Shown: positions 21,678 through 29,673, numbered from the stretch's first letter. The stretch is DNA of 29,960 nucleotides from CAYYWV01 sp964475385 (GCA_964475385.1 CAYYWV010000018.1:1-29960); one strand, 5' to 3'. Numbers and translations are program-made. The notes: generated by a model from the sequence alone, not told the origin.

Positions 21678-21694
21678 GACGGAGGAGGCGAAGC

Positions 21695-22321
21695 GTGGCC
21701 CGGACGATGGGCGGAGAGGACGGATCCACAGTCTCCGCGGACCTTTCGGAGGAGGAGCGCAGCCGCGGCGAGCTGTATGCGCTTCTCGGGCGGCTGCTCG
21801 CCGCGCCGCCGAGCGCCGAGGATCTCGACCGGCTGAGCGGCATCGAAGGCGACGAAAGCGCGCTCGGGCGCGCGCTCGCGGCGCTCGCCGCGGCGGCCAA
21901 GGCGGCCGATGCGGAGGCGGTCGGCGACGAGTACCACGCGTTGTTTATCGGCGTCGGCCGGGGCGAGCTCGTTCCCTTCGCATCCTATTACCTGACCGGA
22001 TTTCTTCAGGAGAAACCGCTTGCCAAGCTGCGCCTCGACATGGCGCGGCTCGGCATCGCCCGGGCCGAGAAGGTGCCCGAGCCCGAGGACCACATCGCTG
22101 CGCTGTGCGAAATGATGGCGGGGCTCGTTCTCGGTCTCTTCGGCGCTCCGGCCGATCTTGCCGAGCAGGAGCGCTTCTTCACCGCCCATCTGGGGCCGTG
22201 GGCTCCGCGGTTTTTCGAGGATCTGGAGGCGGCCGAATCGGCCGTCTTCTATGGGCCAGTGGGCGCGATCGGAAAGCTGTTCATGACGATCGAGTCCCAG
22301 GCCTTCGAAATGGCGGCCTAG
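21695..22321 (+). CDS. TorD/DmsD-family chaperone for the formate dehydrogenase
   Basis: All-helical 208-aa cytosolic chaperone. Family marks are EERSRGELYALLGRLLAAPP at the start, GDEYHALFIGVGRGELVPFA near 75-95, followed by SYYLTGF, and EPEDHIAALCEMMAGLV near 128-144. TorD-type proteins bind the Tat signal of a molybdoenzyme and hold it until the cofactor is inserted. The GTG at 21695 has GGAGGAGG six bases upstream, an excellent site. It comes before the small Tat peptide and the catalytic subunit, so its client is almost certainly that subunit. Confidence 0.9.
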   Translation: MARTMGGEDGSTVSADLSEEERSRGELYALLGRLLAAPPSAEDLDRLSGIEGDESALGRALAALAAAAKAADAEAVGDEYHALFIGVGRGELVPFASYYLTGFLQEKPLAKLRLDMARLGIARAEKVPEPEDHIAALCEMMAGLVLGLFGAPADLAEQERFFTAHLGPWAPRFFEDLEAAESAVFYGPVGAIGKLFMTIESQAFEMAA

Positions 22322-22390
22322 CGCCGGGGTTCGGCGAGCCCCCTAGGCAGACATCGCCGAGATGCGTTCGCCACAGGAAAGGGTGAGCAG

Positions 22391-22597
22391 ATGAAGGAAA
22401 GGAAACCACTCGAGTCGGCCGCGCGCCGCGCCTTCATGAAGAAGGCCGGGCTCGGCGCCGGCGCCGTCGGGGCGGTAGCGATTGGCCTGCCCGGCAAGAC
22501 GGCCCACGCCGCGACCGCGACCGGCGAAACCCCTGGCCGGACCGGCTACCGCGAGACGGCGCACGTCAAGCGGTTCTATGAGACGGCCAGGTTCTAG
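22391..22597 (+). CDS. Formate dehydrogenase region Tat-target protein (small)
   Basis: Only 68 aa: twin-arginine signal (ARRAFMKKAGLGAG, hydrophobic GAVGAVAIGLPG, then AHAATA) and a short mature tail ending KRFYETARF. It matches the TIGR02811-type family of small Tat substrates found just before formate dehydrogenase catalytic genes. The tail of about 25 residues has no cysteine or other ligand set. It may be a small subunit or a decoy/escort for Tat export of the enzyme; not known. AAAGGGTGA lies upstream of the ATG. Confidence 0.85.
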   Translation: MKERKPLESAARRAFMKKAGLGAGAVGAVAIGLPGKTAHAATATGETPGRTGYRETAHVKRFYETARF

Positions 22598-22624
22598 AAC
22601 ACCACACACATACAGGAGAGGTCG

Positions 22625-25510
22625 ATGCTCACGAAACGGAGCAACGGGGTAGCGAATGGCCCCCGTTTGACCAGAGCGCTCGCCGGCGTGGTCGGCGGCG
22701 CGATCGATCGCCGCACCTTCCTCAGGCGGTCGGGCCTCGCCGCGGGCGGTCTCGCCGCCGCGTCGGGGCTTTCGCTCGGCATGGTCAGAAAGGCCGACGC
22801 CCAGACGGCGACGGCGGCCGCGGCCGAGATCAAGAAGATCATCTCGGTGTGCACCCATTGCTCGGTGGGATGCGCGGTGACCGCCGAGGTCCAGGGCGGA
22901 GTCTGGATCGGGCAGGAGCCCAGCTTCGACAGCCCGTTTAACCTGGGCGCCCATTGCGCCAAGGGCGCCTCGGTGCGCGAGTTCGCCCACAGCGAACGGC
23001 GCCTGCGCTACCCGACCAAGCTGGTGGGCGGAAAGTGGAAGCGCATCAGCTGGGACGAGGCGATCAACGAGATCGGCGACAAGTTGCTCGAGATCCGCGA
23101 CAAGTCGGGCCCCGATTCGGTCTACTGGCTGGGCTCGGCCAAGCACTCGAACGAGCAGGCGTATCTGTTCCGCAAGTTCTACGCGTTCTGGGGCACCAAC
23201 AACGGCGACCACCAGGCGCGCATCTGTCACTCGACCACCGTCGCGGGCGTGGCCAACACCTGGGGCTACGGCGCGATGACCAACAGCTTCAACGACATTC
23301 AGAACAGCCGCGCGATCTTCATCATCGGCGGAAACCCGGCCGAGGCGCATCCGGTCTCGCTCCTTCATATTTTGAAGGCGAAGGAGCAGAACAACGCGCC
23401 GTTGATCGTGTGCGACCCGCGGTTCACCCGGACCGCAGCCCACGCCGACGAGTATGTGCGCTTCCGGCCCGGCACCGATGTCGCGCTGATCTGGGGCATC
23501 CTCTGGCACATCTTCGAGAACGGCTGGGAGGACAAGGAGTTCATCCGCCAGCGGGTCTGGGGCATGGATCAGATCCGGGCCGAGGTCGCCAAGTGGACGC
23601 CCGAGGAGACCGAGCGCGTCACCGGCGCGCCCGGGTCGCAGCTCCGGCGCGTCGCGCGCACGATGGCCAACAACCGCCCCGGCACCGTGATCTGGTGCAT
23701 GGGCGGCACCCAGCACCACACCGGCAACAACAACACCCGCGCCTACTGCATCCTGCAACTGGCGCTGGGCAACATGGGCGTCGCCGGCGGCGGCACCAAC
23801 ATCTTCCGCGGCCACGACAACGTCCAGGGCGCGACCGACATGTGCGTGCTTTCGCATTCGCTGCCCGGCTACTACGGGCTGTCGGTCGGGGCGTGGAAGC
23901 ACTGGAGCCGGGTCTGGGGGGTCGATTTCGAGTACATGCTCGGCCGCTTCGCGTCCAAGGAGCTGATGACCAAGAAGGGCATCCCGGTGTCGCGCTGGTT
24001 CGACGGCGTGCTCGAGGCGAAGGAGAACATGGACCAGCCCGACAACGTGCGCGGCATGGTCTTCTGGGGGCATGCGCCGAACTCGCAGTCGCGCGGGCCG
24101 GACGAGAAGAAGGCGATGGAGAAGCTCGACATTCTCGTCGTCATCGACCCCTATCCGACGGTCTCGGCGGTCATGCACGACCGCACCGACGGCGTCTATC
24201 TCTTGCCGGCGGCGACCCAGTTCGAGACCTACGGTTCGGTGACCGCGTCGAACCGCTCGCTCCAGTGGCGCGAGAAGGTGTTCGAGCCGGCGTTCGAGGC
24301 CAAGCCCGACCACGAGATCATGTACCTGTTCGCCAAGAAGTTCGGCTACGCCGACGAGATGTTCAAGAACATCAAGGTGAACGGGAACGAGCCTCTGGTC
24401 GAGGACATCACCCGCGAGTTCAACCGCGGCATGTGGACGATCGGGTATACCGGCCAGTCGCCCGAGCGGCTCCGGACCCACATGGCCAACATGTGGACCT
24501 TCAACAAGACGACGTTGCAGGCCGTGGGCGGTCCGGCGGACGGCGAGTATTACGGTCTGCCGTGGCCGTGCTGGGGCACGCCCGAGATGAAGCATCCGGG
24601 AACGCCGATCCTCTATGACACCTCGAAGCCGGTGGCCGAAGGCGGGCTGTGCTTCCGCGCCCGCTTCGGGGTCGAGCGCAACGGCGAGAACCTGCTCGCC
24701 GAAGGCTCGTACCCGGTCGGCTCGGAGATCAAGGACGGCTATCCCGAGTTCACCTATGGGATGCTCAAGAAGCTGGGCTGGGACAAGGATCTCACGCCCG
24801 ACGAGCTCGCCACGATCATGAAGATCGGCGGGGACAAGCCCGAGAAGGTGAACTGGAAGATCGATCTTTCGGGCGGCATCCAGCGGGTCGCCATCAAGCA
24901 CGGCGCGGCTCCGTTCGGCAACGCCAAGGCGCGGGCGGTGGTCTGGACCTTCCCCGATCCGGTGCCGATCCATCGCGAGCCCTTGTACACGCCGCGGCGC
25001 GATCTGGTGAAGGATTACCCGACCTACGCCGACACCAAGAAGTACCGCCTGCCGACGCTCTACAAGAGCATCCAGGATCAGGACGTCTCGGGCGACTTCC
25101 CGATCATCCTGACCACCGGGCGGCTGGTCGAGTACCAGGGCGGCGGCGACGAGACCCGCTCGAACCCGTGGCTGGCCGAGCTCCAGCAGCACATGTTCTG
25201 CGAGGTCAACATCTTCGACGCCAACAATGCCGGCATCCGCGACGGGGCCGACATGTGGCTCGAATCGCCGAACGGCTCGCGGGTCAAGGTGCGCGCGCTC
25301 GTGACCGATCGCGTCGCCCGCGGCGTGGTGTTCATGCCGTTCCACTTCGGCGGCCACTGGCAGGGCAAGGATCTCCGCTCCAAGTACCCGCCGGGGACCG
25401 ATCCTTACGTGCTCGGCGAGTCGGCGAACACCTCCACCACCTACGGCTACGATTCGGTGACGCAGATGCAGGAGACCAAGGTCACCCTGTGTCGCATCAT
25501 GCCGGCGTAA
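22625..25510 (+). CDS. fdhA: Formate dehydrogenase catalytic (alpha) subunit, Cys-type, Tat-exported
   Basis: Molybdo/tungsto-pterin oxidoreductase of 961 aa that oxidises formate to CO2. Tat signal DRRTFLRRSGLAAG (28-41). N-terminal [4Fe-4S] site: C76, C79, C83 (CTHCSVGC) and C111 (AHCAKG). The metal ligand and neighbouring base are C201-H202 (ARICHSTTVAGVANTWG), so it is a cysteine, not selenocysteine, enzyme. Further blocks: GGNPAEAHPVS (bis-MGD binding), GGTQHHTGNNN, GHDNVQGATDMC and a C-terminal dinucleotide-binding domain (about 830-955, LTTGRLVEYQGGGDETRSN). AGGAGAGG precedes the ATG. With the ferredoxin and cytochrome b subunits it forms a periplasm-facing membrane enzyme like that of Wolinella and beta/alphaproteobacteria. 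Tup genes nearby suggest W as metal, but sequence does not decide W against Mo. Confidence 0.97.
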   Translation: MLTKRSNGVANGPRLTRALAGVVGGAIDRRTFLRRSGLAAGGLAAASGLSLGMVRKADAQTATAAAAEIKKIISVCTHCSVGCAVTAEVQGGVWIGQEPSFDSPFNLGAHCAKGASVREFAHSERRLRYPTKLVGGKWKRISWDEAINEIGDKLLEIRDKSGPDSVYWLGSAKHSNEQAYLFRKFYAFWGTNNGDHQARICHSTTVAGVANTWGYGAMTNSFNDIQNSRAIFIIGGNPAEAHPVSLLHILKAKEQNNAPLIVCDPRFTRTAAHADEYVRFRPGTDVALIWGILWHIFENGWEDKEFIRQRVWGMDQIRAEVAKWTPEETERVTGAPGSQLRRVARTMANNRPGTVIWCMGGTQHHTGNNNTRAYCILQLALGNMGVAGGGTNIFRGHDNVQGATDMCVLSHSLPGYYGLSVGAWKHWSRVWGVDFEYMLGRFASKELMTKKGIPVSRWFDGVLEAKENMDQPDNVRGMVFWGHAPNSQSRGPDEKKAMEKLDILVVIDPYPTVSAVMHDRTDGVYLLPAATQFETYGSVTASNRSLQWREKVFEPAFEAKPDHEIMYLFAKKFGYADEMFKNIKVNGNEPLVEDITREFNRGMWTIGYTGQSPERLRTHMANMWTFNKTTLQAVGGPADGEYYGLPWPCWGTPEMKHPGTPILYDTSKPVAEGGLCFRARFGVERNGENLLAEGSYPVGSEIKDGYPEFTYGMLKKLGWDKDLTPDELATIMKIGGDKPEKVNWKIDLSGGIQRVAIKHGAAPFGNAKARAVVWTFPDPVPIHREPLYTPRRDLVKDYPTYADTKKYRLPTLYKSIQDQDVSGDFPIILTTGRLVEYQGGGDETRSNPWLAELQQHMFCEVNIFDANNAGIRDGADMWLESPNGSRVKVRALVTDRVARGVVFMPFHFGGHWQGKDLRSKYPPGTDPYVLGESANTSTTYGYDSVTQMQETKVTLCRIMPA

Positions 25511-25520
25511 GGAGGCGATC

Positions 25521-26117
25521 ATGGCACGAATGAAATTCCTCATCGACGCCGAGCGCTGCATCGAGTGCAACGCCTGCGTTGTCGCATGCAAGAACGAGAA
25601 CGAGGTGCCTTGGGGGATCAACCGCCGGCGCGTCGTGACCCTGAATGACGGCAGGCCTGGGGAGCGGTCGATCTCGGTCGCCTGCATGCACTGCTCGGAC
25701 GCGCCGTGCATCGCGGTCTGTCCGGTCGATGTCATCTACCAGACCGAGGACGGCATCGTTCTGCACTCCAAGGACTTGTGCATCGGCTGCGGTTACTGCT
25801 TCTTCGCCTGCCCCTTCGGGGCGCCGCAGTTCCCGCAAGCGGGCAACTTCGGCAGCCGCGGCAAGATGGACAAGTGCACCTTCTGCGCGGGCGGTCCCGA
25901 CCCGGACAACTCGCCCGAGGAGTTCCGCAAGTACGGCCGCAACCGGATCGCCGAAGGCAAGCTCCCGATCTGCGCCGAGATGTGCGCGGACAAGGCGCTT
26001 CTCGCCGGCGACGGCGACGTGGTGTCCGATATCTATCGCCAGCGCGTGACCGCCCGCGGCTTCGGCTCGGGCGCTTGGGGCTGGGGCACCGCGTATGGGC
26101 TCAAGACCGGATCCTGA
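25521..26117 (+). CDS. fdhB: Formate dehydrogenase iron-sulfur (beta) subunit
   Basis: Ferredoxin-like subunit of 198 aa that carries electrons from the catalytic subunit to the cytochrome b. Sixteen cysteines in four sets form four [4Fe-4S] clusters: C13/C16/C19/C23, C55/C58/C63/C67, C87/C90/C93/C97 and C119/C122/C151/C155. It is shorter than E. coli FdnH (294 aa) and lacks that protein's C-terminal membrane helix; it has no signal of its own, so it is probably exported piggy-back with the Tat-bearing alpha subunit. AAGGAGG lies just before the ATG, 10 bases after fdhA, showing tight coupling. Confidence 0.96.
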   Translation: MARMKFLIDAERCIECNACVVACKNENEVPWGINRRRVVTLNDGRPGERSISVACMHCSDAPCIAVCPVDVIYQTEDGIVLHSKDLCIGCGYCFFACPFGAPQFPQAGNFGSRGKMDKCTFCAGGPDPDNSPEEFRKYGRNRIAEGKLPICAEMCADKALLAGDGDVVSDIYRQRVTARGFGSGAWGWGTAYGLKTGS

Positions 26118-26143
26118 CGCCGGTCCGGGATTAGAATGGCTGT

Positions 26144-26202
26144 GGGTGGCGGCGATGGTTCGTCGCCACCCCGGCCGCTAGTCGACGGCCAGAGGGTTTT
26201 TT
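26144..26202 (+). terminator. Hairpin pair with T-tract between fdhB and the 67-aa gene (possible attenuator)
   Basis: GGGTGGCG (26144-26151) pairs with CGCCACCC (26164-26171), with two more C-G pairs near the loop. A second hairpin, GGCCG/CGGCC around 26173-26190, is followed by AGAGGG and six T's (26197-26202). Because fdhC lies downstream in the same direction, it may act as a partial terminator that lowers expression of the membrane subunit relative to fdhAB. Confidence 0.5.
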
Positions 26203-26301
26203 GCGGTTTCTTCCGAGGATGTGTCATGGCGCCGGGCGCGGTGCGCGACGCCGTTCCCGGACATGACCTCGCGGGGACCGGCGGGAGAGGAACGCGAGTC
26301 C

Positions 26302-26505
26302 ATGCTTGTTTGGAGGGTAATTGCGGCGGGGCTTGCCGTGCTTTTGCTCGGCGTCGTGCTCATCGATCTGACGGGGGGCGAACCCGCGGCGTGGCGGATC
26401 GACACCACCGCCAAGGGCGCTTACGCCGGGGTGCGGGAGCCGCCGCTCGCCAACGATCTCCGCGCGGAGCTCCGGCAACGGAGCCTGATGACGCGGACTT
26501 GGTAG
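26302..26505 (+). CDS. Small single-span membrane protein in the formate dehydrogenase run, 67 aa
   Basis: Predicted from the ATG at 26302 (GAGAGG upstream at about 12 bases): one N-terminal membrane helix (VIAAGLAVLLLGVVLIDL), then a hydrophilic C-terminal tail of about 40 residues (WRIDTTAKGAYAGVREPPLA ... RTW). I recognise no family. Its place between the beta and gamma subunit genes, after a possible attenuator, suggests a small subunit or assembly peptide of the membrane complex, but this is only inference from context. Confidence 0.6.
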   Translation: MLVWRVIAAGLAVLLLGVVLIDLTGGEPAAWRIDTTAKGAYAGVREPPLANDLRAELRQRSLMTRTW

Positions 26506-26600
26506 CGTGTTGATTGCGTGACAGTAAGGGGCTGACGCGCGGTGGGCGGATGCGCCCGGGCGATTGCGTGTCTCGCCATCAGTGGAACAGGGAAGCGACG

Positions 26601-27761
26601 ATGATGCAGTTGGGAACCAAAGGTCGCCGCGCCGCAAATAAAGGCCGCCGCACCGCAAATACTGCGCGCCGGCTCGCGATGGCGATCGCCTTCGTCGTGA
26701 TCGCTGCGTTCGGCGGCGTCTTCGCGGCGGGCGGCGTCGCGCGCGCCCAGCAGGCGCCGGTCTTGCCCGCCCAGAGCCAGGAAGGCCAAATCGTCGCCAC
26801 GCCGCCCGGGAATAATCTGTCCAACACCTTGGGCGCGGCGAGCGATTCGGACATCTGGCGCGAGATCCGGCGCGGCCGGCGCGGTAGCATCTCGTTCGCC
26901 GATACCGCCACCGGCGTTCTCATCCAGTCCGAAGGGCAGACCTGGCGCGCCATCCGCAATGGACCGCTCAGGGATCTGGGCTGGTGGGGGCTTGCCGGCG
27001 TGGTCGCCCTTCTCGCGCTGTTTTTCGCCGCGCGCGGACGCATTCGCATCACGGCGGGACCGTCCGGACGCAAGGTCGAGCGCTTCACGACCTTCGAGCG
27101 CTTCGTCCACTGGATGACCGCCGGGAGCTTCGTGGTGCTCGCGCTGACCGGGCTCAACATACTTTACGGCCGCTATTTGTTTGCGAGCGGGCTCGAGATC
27201 GGCAACGGCGAGTTCACCGCCCTTCATCAAGCGTTCGCGGCGCTGACCCATTACGGCAAGATCGCTCACAACGCGATCGGGTTCTCCTTCATCATCGGCA
27301 TCGTTCTGATGTTCGTGATCTGGGTCCGCGACAACCTCCCCGATCGCTACGATGCGGGCTGGATCGCCGCCGCCGGCGGGCTGTTCTCGCAAGGCGCGCA
27401 CCCGCCGTCGGGCAAGTTCAACTTCGGCCAGAAGATGGTGTTCTGGTCGGTGATGGCCTTTGGCGTGGTTCTGTTCGGCACCGGGATCAGCCTGATGTTC
27501 CCGTTCTTCTGGTTCGGGATGCAGGACATGCAGCTCGTCAACCTGATCCATTCGGCGGTCGCGCTGGTTGCGATCGCGATCATCCTCGCCCACATCTACA
27601 TCGGGACGATCGGGATGGAAGGCGCCTTCGACGCCATGGGCACCGGCCAGGTCGACGAGAACTGGGCGCGCGAAAATCACAGCGCTTGGCTGGCCGAGAT
27701 CGAAGGCGCGCCGCCCCCGGACGACGCAAGCGGCGGCGGCGCAAGCCAGCCCGCCGAGTAG
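26601..27761 (+). CDS. fdhC: Formate dehydrogenase cytochrome b (gamma) subunit
   Basis: Inner-membrane 386-aa cytochrome b that anchors the complex and passes electrons to quinone. N-terminal hydrophobic signal or helix (26-50), then a periplasmic region with NNLSNTLGAASDSDIWREIR and GQTWRAIRNGPL, typical of FdhC-type gamma subunits. The core has helices near 127-144, 169-188, 224-243, 279-300 and 313-335. Candidate heme ligands are H170 (ERFVHW), H223 (KIAHNAIG), H317 (LIHSAV) and H331 (LAHIYIG). It is longer than E. coli FdnI (217 aa) because of the N-terminal domain and a Gly/Ser/Ala-rich tail. Two ATG codons in tandem at 26601; GGGAAG is the site. Confidence 0.94.
   Translation: MMQLGTKGRRAANKGRRTANTARRLAMAIAFVVIAAFGGVFAAGGVARAQQAPVLPAQSQEGQIVATPPGNNLSNTLGAASDSDIWREIRRGRRGSISFADTATGVLIQSEGQTWRAIRNGPLRDLGWWGLAGVVALLALFFAARGRIRITAGPSGRKVERFTTFERFVHWMTAGSFVVLALTGLNILYGRYLFASGLEIGNGEFTALHQAFAALTHYGKIAHNAIGFSFIIGIVLMFVIWVRDNLPDRYDAGWIAAAGGLFSQGAHPPSGKFNFGQKMVFWSVMAFGVVLFGTGISLMFPFFWFGMQDMQLVNLIHSAVALVAIAIILAHIYIGTIGMEGAFDAMGTGQVDENWARENHSAWLAEIEGAPPPDDASGGGASQPAE
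26619..26660 (+). repeat. 21-bp tandem duplication inside fdhC
   Basis: Two adjacent 21-base units (26619-26639 and 26640-26660) are identical at 19 positions and encode KGRRAAN then KGRRTAN near the N-terminus of the cytochrome b subunit. The duplication extends the basic n-region before the first hydrophobic segment. Confidence 0.85.
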
Positions 27762-27790
27762 GAGCAGACAACAACCAGGGAGTCGGCGCG

Positions 27791-28165
27791 ATGCGCTTAA
27801 CGCAATCGGTTGCGGCCGCGGCGCTCGTTCTTGTGGCCGTTCTTGCCGCATCCGGTCCGGCGCGGGCCGCGCTGACCGCCGAGCAGGTCGCCCAACAGAT
27901 CGCCGAGGCTTACGGGGTTCGCGTGCTCAAAATTGCGCCGACCGAGATCGACGGCCGGGCGGCCTTCCGGGTCACGGTGATGAAGCCGGGCGGCAACGCC
28001 AACGATGCGTTTCGGGTCACGACCCTTGCGGTCGACGCCGAAACCGGCAAGCTCATCCCGCAGTTCCGCCACCGCGCGAGCGGCTACGAGCTTTCGGGCG
28101 CTCCGCGCTACGAAGCCGGTCCCAGCCGGCCGGACGCGGCGGAAAAAGGAATCGTGTGGCGGTAG
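27791..28165 (+). CDS. Exported PepSY-domain protein
   Basis: 124-aa product with a Sec signal (MRLTQSVAAAALVLVAVLAA, cleavage near ARAALTAE) and one PepSY-type domain: LTAEQVAQQIAEAYGVRVLK, IDGRAAFRVTVMKPGGNAND, TTLAVDAETGKLIPQFRHRA. PepSY domains are small periplasmic modules thought to inhibit proteases or sense the envelope. The stop codon region overlaps the next gene by 10 bases, so the two are translationally coupled. It follows fdhC by 29 bases. Its role in the formate dehydrogenase operon is not known. Confidence 0.85.
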   Translation: MRLTQSVAAAALVLVAVLAASGPARAALTAEQVAQQIAEAYGVRVLKIAPTEIDGRAAFRVTVMKPGGNANDAFRVTTLAVDAETGKLIPQFRHRASGYELSGAPRYEAGPSRPDAAEKGIVWR

Positions 28166-29511
28166 GCGCGCAGGCCCTTTCCCCGCGACGGGCGGCCGCG
28201 GTTTTACTCCTTCTGCTGGCGGCCGCGATGCCTGCGCGCGCCGCCCGCGCCGAACTTTACGGCCACGGCGGGATGGTGCGCGCGGTCGCGGTTTCGCCAG
28301 ACGGCCGGACCGTTCTGACCGGCGGCTTCGACTATACGGTCAAGCTCTGGGACTTCGTCGACCAGACCGAGATCGCGACCCTCGAAGGGCATGAGGGGCC
28401 GGTCAATTCGGTGGCTTTTCTGCCCGACGGGAAGCGCGCCGTCTCGGCCGCCGACGACCGCCGGGTCGTTCTATGGGACTTGACCGCGCGCAAGCCGCTC
28501 GCCCGCTTCGCCGGCCACGAGGCCAAGGTGATGGCGGTCGCGGTTTCGCCCGACGGCCGCCTTATTGCGAGCGGCGGCTGGGACCGGGCCGTGCGGCTTT
28601 GGGATGCGGCCACGGGCGCGGCGCGGCGTGTGATGACGCTGCCGGCCAATGTCAACGCGCTCGCTTTCACGCCCGACGGCCGAAGCCTGCTCGCCGGCGG
28701 CCACGACGGGGCGATCCGCATCCTGAGCGTCGCGACCGGCGCTCAGACCGGCGCGCTCGTCGGCCACGGCTGGGGCGTGAGCCGGATTGCGGTCTCTCCC
28801 GATGGCCGGCGCGCGCTGTCCGCGGCGACGGATGCGACGCTCAGGCTCTGGAACTTGGAGACGCGATCCGAGATCCGCCGCCTTCAAGGGCACGATGGGC
28901 CGGTGTTCGGCGTCGCCTTCGCTCCCGACGGGCGGAGCGCCGTCAGCGCGGGAAGCGACGGCTATCTCATTCACTGGAACCTTGAGACCGGAACGCCGAT
29001 CCGCGCCATCAAAGCGCATGATGCGCCGGTCTGGGGCGTCGCCTTTACGCCCGATGGGCGCTTCGTCGTTTCGGCTGGCGGCGACGGGCGCGCGCGGGTC
29101 TGGCATCTCGAAACCGGCGATCAGATCGGGATCGCGGGCGAAGGCGCGGACGAGCCCAAGCCTTGGCTCGAAAGCGACGATCCGGGCGCGAAGCTGTTCA
29201 GGAAATGCGCGGCCTGCCATTCGTTGACCGCCGACGGCCCGCGCCGCTCGGGTCCGCACTTCGCCGGGCTGTTCGGCCGCCGCGTGGGCTCGGTTCCGGG
29301 ATACAACTACTCGAAGGCGCTTAAGGACAGGGACTTTCGTTGGGACGAGAAGACGCTCTACGCCCTCTTCCACGACGGCCCCGACGTCTTCCTGCCCGGC
29401 ACCAAGATGCCGGTGCAGCGCATTCCCGACGATAAGGACTTGGCGGCGCTGATCGCTTACTTGCGCGAGATCACGCAGGCCGACGGCGCCAAGGTCAGAA
29501 CCGGCGACTGA
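28156..29511 (+). CDS. Periplasmic WD40 beta-propeller fused to class I cytochrome c
   Basis: 451-aa fusion. GTG start at 28156 with AAGGA five bases upstream, overlapping the PepSY stop. Signal peptide 1-32 (AAAVLLLLLAAAMPARAARA). Seven WD40 repeats spaced about 42 residues (repeat starts near 36, 78, 120, 162, 203, 245 and 287; typical GHEGPVNSVAFLPDGK and VVLWDL), enough for one closed seven-blade propeller. Residues about 340-445 are a class I cytochrome c: heme site CAACH (351-355), GPHFAGLFGRRVGSVPGY, and Met ligand in GTKMPV (M418). The cytochrome part resembles cytochrome c2/c550. It would be a periplasmic heme protein; in this operon it may take electrons from the formate dehydrogenase or dock partners through the propeller (inference). 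Confidence 0.93.
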   Translation: MAVGAQALSPRRAAAVLLLLLAAAMPARAARAELYGHGGMVRAVAVSPDGRTVLTGGFDYTVKLWDFVDQTEIATLEGHEGPVNSVAFLPDGKRAVSAADDRRVVLWDLTARKPLARFAGHEAKVMAVAVSPDGRLIASGGWDRAVRLWDAATGAARRVMTLPANVNALAFTPDGRSLLAGGHDGAIRILSVATGAQTGALVGHGWGVSRIAVSPDGRRALSAATDATLRLWNLETRSEIRRLQGHDGPVFGVAFAPDGRSAVSAGSDGYLIHWNLETGTPIRAIKAHDAPVWGVAFTPDGRFVVSAGGDGRARVWHLETGDQIGIAGEGADEPKPWLESDDPGAKLFRKCAACHSLTADGPRRSGPHFAGLFGRRVGSVPGYNYSKALKDRDFRWDEKTLYALFHDGPDVFLPGTKMPVQRIPDDKDLAALIAYLREITQADGAKVRTGD

Positions 29512-29547
29512 GCGGGAAGCCGCGCGCGCCGCCCCGGCCTCAAGCGC

Positions 29548-29673
29548 TCAGAGCCGCACGCTCGACGCGGAGACCGACCGTTCGGCGGTCGAGGGGTTGA
29601 CGTTCGCCAGCACCACGCCGACGGCGATCGCGATCACGATGGCGGCGGCAAAGCCCATGAACATGGCTTTCAT
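29548..29673 (-). CDS. Small single-span membrane protein, 41 aa
   Basis: MKAMFMGFAAAIVIAIAVGV begins a 41-aa product with one hydrophobic helix (4-24) and a short polar tail (NPSTAERSVSASS). A GGGGGAG site lies 9 bases upstream of the ATG at 29673 on the minus strand. It is convergent with the WD40-cytochrome c gene. Small proteins of this shape are common and often unannotated in alphaproteobacteria; no function can be given. Confidence 0.6.
   Translation of the reverse strand: MKAMFMGFAAAIVIAIAVGVVLANVNPSTAERSVSASSVRL

Noticed and set aside
22625..25510. Selenocysteine formate dehydrogenase with a SECIS element
   Set aside because: The metal-ligand codon encodes Cys (C201) and there is no in-frame TGA.
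22343..25735. 1130-codon open frame on the minus strand opposite fdhA
   Set aside because: Shadow of a GC-rich gene: Arg/His/Gly/Val-biased, no ribosome site, no domain, and fully overlapped by the well-supported fdhA.
26508..26521. TTGAT near the fdhC leader as an FNR box
   Set aside because: The second half (TGACA) matches the consensus at one position only.
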